From: Nostoc sp. CHAB 5844 | GTDB taxonomy: Bacteria; Cyanobacteriota; Cyanobacteriia; Cyanobacteriales; Nostocaceae | Length of the DNA stretch: 38,337 nt | Direction of reading: 5' to 3' | NCBI RefSeq assembly: GCF_020829595.1 | Contig: NZ_JAIVFW010000065.1 | Coordinates: 1-38,337, forward strand | In this document: positions 8,804 to 15,476 of the stretch, piece by piece | How positions within the stretch are numbered: the first letter of the stretch is position 1 | How the letters are laid out: the number at the start of each line of letters is the position of its first letter | Notes under the pieces: generated by a model | Told to the model about the DNA's origin: nothing | Database searches by the model: none | What the model saw: the letters and a program-made list of their open reading frames with translations, nothing else | Position numbers and translations under genes: made by a program

Positions 8804-9109
8804 GTGTCTAACTCAAACACTCCCGTCGAACCTGCTGTTTTAATCACCATTATTGGTGAAACGGTGTTAAAAGACCGTATTGTTAAGCTGCTAAAAAGTC
8901 ATAATGTTAGTGGTTACACTATTAGTCAAGTGCAGGGTGAAGGTGGTCACGGAAGACGCTTGGCAGACATAGCAGGCTACAATACTAATATTGAAATCAA
9001 GACAATAGTTTCATTAGAAGTATCTGATGCCATCCTTTATGCGCTAAAAGAGGAGCAGGGTAAGCACGCTTTGATTGCTTTTCGACATAGTATAGAAGCT
9101 TTTTATTGA
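8804..9109 (+). CDS. SbtB-like PII-family signalling protein
   Basis: A 101-residue PII-superfamily protein. The order of features fits the SbtB-like branch: beta-strand VLITIIGETVLKDRIVKLL, then GYTISQVQGEGGHGRR (T-loop entry with the Gly-rich nucleotide-binding turn), then NIEIKTIVSLEVSDAILYAL. SbtB proteins are trimers that bind adenine nucleotides, including cAMP, and regulate the bicarbonate transporter SbtA. This one ends in HALIAFRHSIEAFY and lacks the C-terminal CGPDGC redox loop of classical SbtB. No sbtA or other transporter gene adjoins it, so its partner is unknown. The start is GTG 8804, supported by GGAG at 8794-8797 with a 6-nt spacer. It is 143 bp downstream of the RRM gene on the same strand. 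Confidence 0.75.
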   Translation: MSNSNTPVEPAVLITIIGETVLKDRIVKLLKSHNVSGYTISQVQGEGGHGRRLADIAGYNTNIEIKTIVSLEVSDAILYALKEEQGKHALIAFRHSIEAFY

Positions 9110-9212
9110 TTAACTTTTTTTCTAAGGCAGTTTTTATAGATATTAAATGTCATACTAAGTGACATCACACGCTCATGTTTGCCCTAATAACACATTGCAA
9201 GGTGTATCAAGT

Positions 9213-9503
9213 ATGGAACCTACTTCAAATATAATTTCAGAATTTGAAAAATTATTTAGACAAAAATTACAACTCAATAATTGTAAGCTTAGAAAGAAAA
9301 GGCAAGAGAATAATTATGAAATTACTACTCCTGCTAAAGACATTTTTTTAATGTACTGGTGCGAATTTCCAGAAATTAAGTTGATATATCAGGCGGTAGG
9401 AGTACGCACGCAGCAAACTGTAATTTATGAGCGAGCTATCCGCTCTCATATTAATTTTTGTGTGACTAGCATCCAGGAAAGTATCATGATTACTGCAAAA
9501 TAA
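9213..9503 (+). CDS. Small hypothetical protein
   Basis: I prefer ATG 9213 (96 residues), which has AAGGTG at 9199-9204 with an 8-nt spacer. The longer GTG form from 9159 has no ribosome-binding site. The protein is soluble and basic in its first third (KLRKKRQENN), then has the conserved-looking block KDIFLMYWCEFPEIKLIYQA and a helical tail (ERAIRSHINFCVTSIQES). I do not recognise the family. It is on the same strand as the PII-like gene, about 100 bp downstream, so cotranscription is possible. Confidence 0.6.
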   Translation: MEPTSNIISEFEKLFRQKLQLNNCKLRKKRQENNYEITTPAKDIFLMYWCEFPEIKLIYQAVGVRTQQTVIYERAIRSHINFCVTSIQESIMITAK

Positions 9504-9595
9504 GCCAAAAAGTAGCAGCTTCAAAGTTTTCCCATTTCTGACAAATGCTAATTGCCAATTTTAAAATTTAAGAATTTCGATCTCTAAGTAACAGC

Positions 9596-9628
9596 CAGCG
9601 CTCTATGCGAATGAAACATAGAGCGCTG
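9596..9628. terminator. Bidirectional hairpin between convergent genes
   Basis: A perfect 12-bp inverted repeat (CAGCGCTCTATG at 9596-9607, its complement at 9617-9628) with a 9-nt loop, between the small plus-strand gene and the minus-strand IF-3 gene. It lies 8 nt beyond the IF-3 stop. No long T-run on either side. Confidence 0.6.
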
Positions 9629-9636
9629 AGAATATT

Positions 9637-10128
9637 TTACGCAGGCATAATTTGAACAATCAGTGAGCGTTTATCAAGCGACTGGACTTTACCTGCTTGA
9701 CCCAGATCATTCACAATGCGATCTAGCATTTCTCCAGCTTGCTGGCGATATTGATTTTCTCTACCTCTTAAACGAATAGCAAATTTCACTGAATCACCTT
9801 TACTCAACCACTGAAGCGCTTGATTAATGCGTAAATTATAATCACCCGCACCGACATTTGGACGGAACCGAACTTCTTTTACAGTGGGTCTAGCACTTAA
9901 ACTCTGGCGTTTTTTCTTTTGATACTGAAGCTTGCCGTAGTTTATAATCTTTGCTACTGGAACGTCTTCGTTATGAGAGACTACAACCAAGTCAAGCTCT
10001 ACGCTCTGGGCTATCTGTAGAGCTTCATAGGTGTCTATTAAACCACGATTATTATTCTCATGGTCAATCAAGAAGACTTGATGTGACTTAATTTGTGAGT
10101 TAATTAGTTGCTTTTGGACTACGATAAT
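9637..10128 (-). CDS. infC: Translation initiation factor IF-3-like, AUU start
   Basis: A 163-residue IF-3 homologue when started at ATT 10128. The N-domain reads INSQIKSHQVFLID then LIDTYEALQIAQ, LDLVVVSHNEDVPVAKIINYGKLQYQKKK; the C-domain has KEVRFRPNVGAGDYNLRINQALQWL, GDSVKFAIRLRGRE and LIVQIMPA. No ATG, GTG or TTG occurs before TTG 10071, which sits inside the conserved VFLID strand and would delete the N-domain's first strand. ATT 10128 has GAGAGGA 5 nt upstream and an in-frame TGA at 10140-10138, which fixes the N-terminus. E. coli infC also starts with AUU, and IF-3 represses its own translation through it. Sequence drift (VAKIINYGKLQY, SLSARPTVKEV) suggests a divergent paralog rather than the housekeeping IF-3. 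Confidence 0.85.
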   Translation of the reverse strand: MIVVQKQLINSQIKSHQVFLIDHENNNRGLIDTYEALQIAQSVELDLVVVSHNEDVPVAKIINYGKLQYQKKKRQSLSARPTVKEVRFRPNVGAGDYNLRINQALQWLSKGDSVKFAIRLRGRENQYRQQAGEMLDRIVNDLGQAGKVQSLDKRSLIVQIMPA

Positions 10129-10140
10129 TTTTTCCTCTCA
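10126..10140 (-). promoter_or_regulatory. Shine-Dalgarno plus AUU start of the IF-3-like gene
   Basis: On the minus strand this reads TGAGAGGAAAAAATT: a stop codon, GAGAGGA (10139-10133), a five-A spacer and the ATT codon. A 9-bp inverted repeat farther upstream (10172-10180 and 10232-10240) may be part of the promoter or leader. Confidence 0.75.
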
Positions 10141-10407
10141 ATTATTCAACACTTTGCTTTGCAAGTATTACTAAGGTAACACAGTACTATCCATCCTTAT
10201 TCAGTCATCTGGTATAGAATGCTGAGGCTTCGTTACCTTAATTGTTTGGAATATTGCCTAATATAACACTAATTTAGTTTAACAAGTAATTTACAGAATA
10301 TTTTTCTAAAGATTGAGAAATAAATTGTACAAAGATAAGCATTTCATAAAATTTCTACAATGCAACTTGAGCTAATTATTTATTTTTGAGTTTTTGTAAC
10401 TACTCAC

Positions 10408-12336
10408 TCACCGTTGCATTCGCCAGATTTTGATACTTTTGTCACTACTGCCACTTACTAAGGTTTGTGAATCTGGGCTAAAAACTACAGAATAAACAGT
10501 GGTAGTGTGACCTGTGAGTGTCCGAATTAATTTACCATTATTGAAATTCCACAGTTTAATTGTTGTATCACCGCTACCACTAGCCAAAGTCTTGCCATCT
10601 GGACTAATAGCGACAGAAAATATCTCTCCATTGTGACCTGCAAGTGTGCGAATTAATTCGCCTGTTGCTAAATTCCAAATTTTGATGGTTTTATCATTGC
10701 TACTACTAACTAATCTCTTACCATCTGGACTAATAGCTAGAGAAATAACTGCATCATCATGACCTTGGATTGTCCGAATTAATTTACTTGTTGCTAAGTT
10801 CCACATTTTAATTGTTTTATCATTACTCCCACTAACTAATGTTTTACCATCTGGACTAATTGCTAATGACATCACAGAACTCAAATGGTTTGTGAGAGTA
10901 TTAATTAACTGACCAGTTTTTAAATTCCAAATTTTGATAGTTTTATCACCACTACCACTAACTAAAGTTTGTCCATCTGGGGTAATAGCAATTGACCAAA
11001 CTGCGCCATCGTGTCCGGTGAGGGTGCGAATTAATTCACCAGTTTCTAAGTTCCAAATTTTGATATTCTGGTCATTACTACTACTAACTAAAGTCTGATC
11101 ATGTAGACTGATGGCTACAGCAATAACTCCACTGTTATGACCAGATAATGTCCGAATTAAACTGCCATCTGCTAAATTCCAAATTTTGATAGTCTTGTCA
11201 CTACTACCACTAATTAAAGTTTTGCCATCTTGGGTAATAGTAAGGGTTTTAACATAGTTTAAGTGACCTAAGATGGTTTTAGCTAGTTGGAGATGTTCTA
11301 ATTGATTGTGAGATATAAATGGCAATTTAGGCAACTGAGATAATCCAAAACTTAACACTCCTCCAATAAGTAGCAGCATCACGATAGCTACGCCTCTAGG
11401 AAATTTATGAGAAATTATAGTAGTTTTGGGTGCTGTTATGATCTGTTCAACTTGTAACAGTTTTTGCAAAAATATTTCAGTATTTTGTGGTCTATCTGCT
11501 GCTTTTCTTGCCATTAAATTATCTAAAAAATCGGCAAAATTAGGAGAAATATTTGCCGCTTCTCGCCAGTTTAAAACATCATCACGCGCATTATAAAACC
11601 GGAGAGGATACTGTGCCGTCAATAAATAAACGAAAGTACGTCCAAGGGAGAAGAAATCTGATTGAGGTACAGCTTGACCACTTGCTTGTTCTGGTGCAGT
11701 ATAACCAACTGAAAATACGGCGGTAATTTGGTTTCCTTCACCTAATTTTGCTAGATAGGTGTGTGTTGAATCCCTAGCAGTGCCAAAATCAATTAAAACT
11801 AATTGCCCATTATTTCTTAACATGATATTGGCTGGTTTAATATCTCGATGAAACCAACCTTGATTATGCACTATGTTTAAGATTTCTGCTAATTGCTTTA
11901 ACCAAGCGATCGCTTGTTTTTCGGAAATAGGCTGATAACTTTGTTGTTGTAACCATTGTTCTAAGTTGACACCATCAATTTTCTCCATTACTAAACAATG
12001 TAACTTGACTCCATTGCTTGTTTGATATTGAAAATACCCATCAATTTGAGGAATTCCAGGATGATTTAATTGACTTAAAACATTTGCTTCTTTCTGAAAG
12101 AGTTCCACTGCTTTGGTGTGGTTGTTGAGGTGTTCTTTCAACACTTTGAGAATTTTTGGCGTACTTCTTGTGTAGACTTCATAGATTTTGCCAAAGCTGG
12201 TTTTGTCACTTAATAGGCGCATTACTCGATAGTGGTCTTCTAGAAGTAGTTGGGAACCACAACTTTGACAAAATCGGTAATTATCATTCTCTGGGTTTTC
12301 TGGACTAGGGCAGAGAGGGTTGATGCACAGGCTCAT
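10408..12336 (-). CDS. Ser/Thr protein kinase with seven WD40 repeats
   Basis: A 642-residue kinase. A zinc-ribbon-like Cys4/Cys9/Cys23/Cys26 motif precedes a complete kinase domain (about 35-295): Lys64, HRDIKPAN (163-170), DFG (183-185) and APE (214-216). A single membrane segment lies near 314-333, then seven WD40 repeats (about 356-642), enough for a closed seven-blade propeller. Each repeat carries the GH...D..IKIWN pattern, and most contain SPDGKTLVSGSxDKTIK; the fourth begins NH instead of GH. The kinase should be cytoplasmic and the propeller on the other side of the membrane, or the reverse. The first 300 residues are close to the 5395-7092 kinase. Filamentous cyanobacteria carry many such WD-kinases; the target is unknown. 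Upstream are two copies of a 14-nt repeat. Confidence 0.93.
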   Translation of the reverse strand: MSLCINPLCPSPENPENDNYRFCQSCGSQLLLEDHYRVMRLLSDKTSFGKIYEVYTRSTPKILKVLKEHLNNHTKAVELFQKEANVLSQLNHPGIPQIDGYFQYQTSNGVKLHCLVMEKIDGVNLEQWLQQQSYQPISEKQAIAWLKQLAEILNIVHNQGWFHRDIKPANIMLRNNGQLVLIDFGTARDSTHTYLAKLGEGNQITAVFSVGYTAPEQASGQAVPQSDFFSLGRTFVYLLTAQYPLRFYNARDDVLNWREAANISPNFADFLDNLMARKAADRPQNTEIFLQKLLQVEQIITAPKTTIISHKFPRGVAIVMLLLIGGVLSFGLSQLPKLPFISHNQLEHLQLAKTILGHLNYVKTLTITQDGKTLISGSSDKTIKIWNLADGSLIRTLSGHNSGVIAVAISLHDQTLVSSSNDQNIKIWNLETGELIRTLTGHDGAVWSIAITPDGQTLVSGSGDKTIKIWNLKTGQLINTLTNHLSSVMSLAISPDGKTLVSGSNDKTIKMWNLATSKLIRTIQGHDDAVISLAISPDGKRLVSSSNDKTIKIWNLATGELIRTLAGHNGEIFSVAISPDGKTLASGSGDTTIKLWNFNNGKLIRTLTGHTTTVYSVVFSPDSQTLVSGSSDKSIKIWRMQR

Positions 12337-12371
12337 ATCAAGCTACATGCAGAATGTATCCGTAGTATACG

Positions 12372-12399
12372 TTTGTCCTTGGTCATTTGTCCTTGGTCA
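12372..12399. repeat. Tandem 14-nt repeat upstream of the WD40 kinase
   Basis: TTTGTCCTTGGTCA occurs twice in tandem (12372-12385, 12386-12399). Each unit is two related heptamers. It belongs to the same class of short repeats as the blocks at 7097-7184 that precede the paralogous kinase. Confidence 0.8.
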
Positions 12400-12450
12400 T
12401 TTATTTACTTATCAGCCCAACCAAGTGTTTCTACGCTATAAATAAAAATA

Positions 12451-14268
12451 ATGGGGATGAAAAAGACACGAAACACTCTGCGACAATCACTGTCCGTATT
12501 CCGCTACAGTGGACGGGCGATAAACTTGGTTTGGACTACCAACCGTGGTTTGACAATTAGTTTGGCGACGTTAACTTTAGTCGCAGGACTTTTACCAGCT
12601 GCGATCGCCTACATTGGTAAACTGATTGTTGATGCTGTGTTAGCGGCAGCACAAGGTAATGTAGTCACTGGTTATCACCCTTTATTGTATGTTGGCTTAG
12701 AAGCGATCGCTGTTGCTTTATTAGCTGGTAGTCAACGCGGTTTGATTGTTTGTCAATCTTTACTGCGAGTTTTACTTGGTCAACGGGTGAATGTTCTCAT
12801 CTTAGAAAAAGCCCTCACCTTAGAACTGCGTCAGTTTGAAGACTCAGAATTTTATGACAAGTTAACTAATGCTAGGCGCGAAGCCTCGGTACGTCCTCTC
12901 TCTCTTGTCAACCGGACTTTTGGGTTAGTGCAGAACGCCCTTTCTCTAGTCACCTATGGCGTGTTGTTAGTGAAATTTTCAGTTTGGGCAGTCATAGTTT
13001 TAATCGTAGCAGCCATGCCTGCATTTATTGCCGAAACTAGATTTGCTGGTGAAGCCTTTCGCTTGTTTAGCTGGCGTGCGCCCGAAACTCGTCAACAGCA
13101 TTATATTGAAAATCTCTTAGCACGAGAAGACTTTGCCACAGAAGTCAAACTCTATCAGCTAGGAGACATGCTATTAGAACGTTACCGTGATATTTTTTAT
13201 CAACTCTACGGCGAAGACCGAGACTTAACTCTGCGGCGGGGACTTTGGGGATATCTATTAAGTTTAGTCAGTACTGTTGCTTTTTACATCGCCTACGCTT
13301 GGATTGTCCTAGAAGCAGTGGCGGGTAAGATTTCTTTAGGAGATATGACAATGTATCTCACCGTGTTTCGTCAAGGACAGGCGACTTTTTCTAACGCCCT
13401 GACTTCCATTGGTGGGATGTACGAGGACAACTTATATTTATCTAATCTCTACGATTTTTTAGAAGAGAAAGTTACCAAACCTTGGGGTTACGCTACCAAA
13501 GGTTTATCTTCCCAAGATGGGATTCGCTTTGAGAATGTATGGTTTACTTATCCAGGTAGTGATAAACCAGCTTTAAAAAATATCTCTCTACATTTAAAAC
13601 CTGGAGAAAAACTCGCAATTGTTGGTGAAAATGGTTCCGGTAAAACTACTTTAATCAAACTCCTAACCCGACTTTATACTCCAGACTCCGGGAGGATTTT
13701 ATTAGATGGTGTGGACTTACAAGAATGGGATGTTGATATATTGCGGCGACGTATTGGTGTAATTTTCCAAAACTTTGTGCGTTACCAATTCACAGTTGGC
13801 GAGAATATTGGTGTTGGCGATGTCAAAAATCTCGAAGATAAACATCGCTGGCAAGTTGCAGCCCAAAAAGGGTTAGCGCAATCTTTTATTGAAAAATTAC
13901 CTCAAAGTTTTCAAACACAACTTGGTCGTTGGTTTAAAGGCGGACAGGAACTATCTGGCGGACAGTGGCAAAAAATTGCCCTCGCCCGTGCTTTTATGCG
14001 TACTCAAGCCGATATTTTAGTTTTAGATGAGCCAACATCTGCGATTGATGCTCAAGCTGAGTTTGAAATCTTTAATCATTTTCGGACTCTGACTCAAAAT
14101 CAGATGGTGTTTTTGATTTCTCACCGTTTTTCTACTGTCAGGATGGCTGACAAAATTGTTGTGATTGAAAACGGGGAAGTTATGGAACAAGGAACTCATC
14201 AAGAGTTACTAAAAACTGGCGGAATTTATGCCAAGTTGTTTTTATTGCAAGCAGCAGGTTATCAGTAG
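12451..14268 (+). CDS. ABC exporter, fused permease and ATPase
   Basis: A 605-residue half-transporter. The N-terminal membrane domain (about 30-340) has hydrophobic segments near 35-65, 80-100, 165-190, 255-290. The ATPase domain follows: Walker A GENGSGKTT (392-400), Q-loop IFQNFVRYQF, signature LSGGQ (501-505), Walker B ILVLDE (522-527), D-loop SAID, H-loop His558. These are all intact, so it is probably an active homodimer. The substrate cannot be read from sequence; similar proteins are annotated as lipid, peptide or multidrug exporters. ATG 12451 and ATG 12457 are both possible starts, without a strong RBS. It is divergent from the WD40 kinase (about 114 bp) and followed by a palindromic terminator-like element. 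Confidence 0.88.
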   Translation: MGMKKTRNTLRQSLSVFRYSGRAINLVWTTNRGLTISLATLTLVAGLLPAAIAYIGKLIVDAVLAAAQGNVVTGYHPLLYVGLEAIAVALLAGSQRGLIVCQSLLRVLLGQRVNVLILEKALTLELRQFEDSEFYDKLTNARREASVRPLSLVNRTFGLVQNALSLVTYGVLLVKFSVWAVIVLIVAAMPAFIAETRFAGEAFRLFSWRAPETRQQHYIENLLAREDFATEVKLYQLGDMLLERYRDIFYQLYGEDRDLTLRRGLWGYLLSLVSTVAFYIAYAWIVLEAVAGKISLGDMTMYLTVFRQGQATFSNALTSIGGMYEDNLYLSNLYDFLEEKVTKPWGYATKGLSSQDGIRFENVWFTYPGSDKPALKNISLHLKPGEKLAIVGENGSGKTTLIKLLTRLYTPDSGRILLDGVDLQEWDVDILRRRIGVIFQNFVRYQFTVGENIGVGDVKNLEDKHRWQVAAQKGLAQSFIEKLPQSFQTQLGRWFKGGQELSGGQWQKIALARAFMRTQADILVLDEPTSAIDAQAEFEIFNHFRTLTQNQMVFLISHRFSTVRMADKIVVIENGEVMEQGTHQELLKTGGIYAKLFLLQAAGYQ

Positions 14269-14344
14269 GGTAATAAACAGTTAGATAAGATAAATATCTG
14301 CTTCCATCTATGATATAGCAGCCATAAATCATTTGTGAACAATA

Positions 14345-14377
14345 AGATCCCCGACTTCTTAAAGAAGTCGGGGATCT
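14345..14377. terminator. 33-bp palindromic terminator-like repeat, copy 1
   Basis: Two perfect 16-nt arms (14345-14360, 14362-14377) built on GATCCCCGACTTCTT. It lies 76 nt after the ABC transporter stop. A near-identical element is at 15398-15430, and a half copy (ATCCCCGACTTCT) is near 25010-25022. It probably acts as a bidirectional terminator that is also a dispersed repeat. Confidence 0.7.
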
Positions 14378-14591
14378 GAGCATCTCGGTTTTGACAAATT
14401 AAATAAAATTGCCATATAAATATGTAGTTTTAATGAAGCAAATACCAAGAAATATCACAACACATATCGTAAATTTGCTGATTCATGCTTAAATCAGAAT
14501 AATTAAATGCTGTTTCCATGCAGCAACAATAGGGTTAATACTGAATCGCATAAAGTTCGGTATGCGTCTTTAAATTATGGGTTTTTAAAGT

Positions 14592-14621
14592 TTAATCTTT
14601 GCAATCAATTGCAAAGATTAA
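14592..14621 (+). promoter_or_regulatory. Perfect 13-bp inverted repeat just upstream of the PEP-CTERM gene
   Basis: Arms TTAATCTTTGCAA (14592-14604) and its complement (14609-14621) with a TCAA loop, ending 12 nt before ATG 14634. It could be an operator or an mRNA hairpin at the start of translation. The rest of the 14269-14633 gap has only the palindromic repeat and AT-rich DNA. Confidence 0.5.
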
Positions 14622-14633
14622 TTAAGTAATGAG

Positions 14634-15374
14634 ATGAGTTATTCCATGATTAACAATGCTTTGATGAAAGTTGTAGGAGCAGCCACATTAATGACTCTTG
14701 CAGCTACTATGATGCCAGATGCTGCTCAAGCGCAGAGATTTCGTTATTCTGGACGTTCCATTAACGGCCAAGTCATTGATTTTGATGTAAACACTACTGT
14801 TACTGAACAATCTCCTGGTTTGGGTAATGATAATTTAGGATATTTTCCAGGAGCAATTCAAGATTTTAATATTGCATTGCCTAGTTCTGATATAAGTAAT
14901 TTAGCTATTTGTGGTCAAGATCCTTGCCCATTAGGAGATTTAACTATTAGCAGATTGACTACTGAAGCTGACGGTAGTGTCAGTAATCTCAATATTGATG
15001 GTGGATCAACAGTTACATTAAATACCTTACAAAATTTCTTCTTTGATAGTGGAATCAATTTTTTAGGTAATGTATTGCGGTATGATCTTAGCTTTTTGGG
15101 AGGAGTAGTTAATAATCAGCCTGACGTAGTTTGGTTTATTCAGTCTGATGATTCTAGGCTGATTAATGATTTAACAAGTTTTGATAGAGTTAATAGAATT
15201 GTTGGCTTCTTTCCTAGTCAGGCTAGTAGCGGTGGAACATTTACTATTGACCAGCAAAACAGTAGTCAGCCAGTTCCCGAACCATCTACTGTTGCAGCTA
15301 GTTTACTAAGTGTAGGAGCTTTGGGTATGCGATCGCTACTGCAACACCGCAAGCGCCTGAAAAAGATATCCTAA
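14634..15374 (+). CDS. PEP-CTERM exported protein
   Basis: A 246-residue secreted protein. The N-terminal signal peptide (VVGAATLMTLAATM...DAAQAQ) ends near residue 33. The C-terminus has the PEP-CTERM sorting signal: VPEPSTVAASLL, a hydrophobic stretch LSVGALGM, then a basic end RKRLKK. In other bacteria exosortase processes this signal. The middle is a beta-rich domain with no recognised family and one close cysteine pair (ICGQDPC). No exosortase gene lies in the window. ATG 14634 and ATG 14646 are both possible starts; neither has a good ribosome-binding site, and a strong hairpin ends just upstream. The gene is bracketed by the two copies of the 33-bp palindrome. Confidence 0.85.
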   Translation: MSYSMINNALMKVVGAATLMTLAATMMPDAAQAQRFRYSGRSINGQVIDFDVNTTVTEQSPGLGNDNLGYFPGAIQDFNIALPSSDISNLAICGQDPCPLGDLTISRLTTEADGSVSNLNIDGGSTVTLNTLQNFFFDSGINFLGNVLRYDLSFLGGVVNNQPDVVWFIQSDDSRLINDLTSFDRVNRIVGFFPSQASSGGTFTIDQQNSSQPVPEPSTVAASLLSVGALGMRSLLQHRKRLKKIS

Positions 15375-15397
15375 CTTTTAACTATTCACAAACAACT

Positions 15398-15430
15398 AGA
15401 TCCCCGACTTTTTCAAAAAGTCGGGGATCT
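15398..15430. terminator. 33-bp palindromic terminator-like repeat, copy 2
   Basis: Arms at 15398-15413 and 15415-15430 (AGATCCCCGACTTTTT and complement), 23 nt after the PEP-CTERM stop and 46 nt before the first TpsA gene. It differs from copy 1 only at the arm tips, by complementary changes that keep the stem paired. Confidence 0.7.
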
Positions 15431-15476
15431 GAGGCTCTTTCTACAGTTTTGTTATGTAATTAAAGGTGCGATCGCC

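Noticed and set aside
9637-10071. TTG at 10071 as start of the IF-3-like gene
   Set aside because: It is a leucine inside the conserved VFLID strand and has no ribosome-binding site; the frame extends upstream to ATT 10128 with an excellent one.
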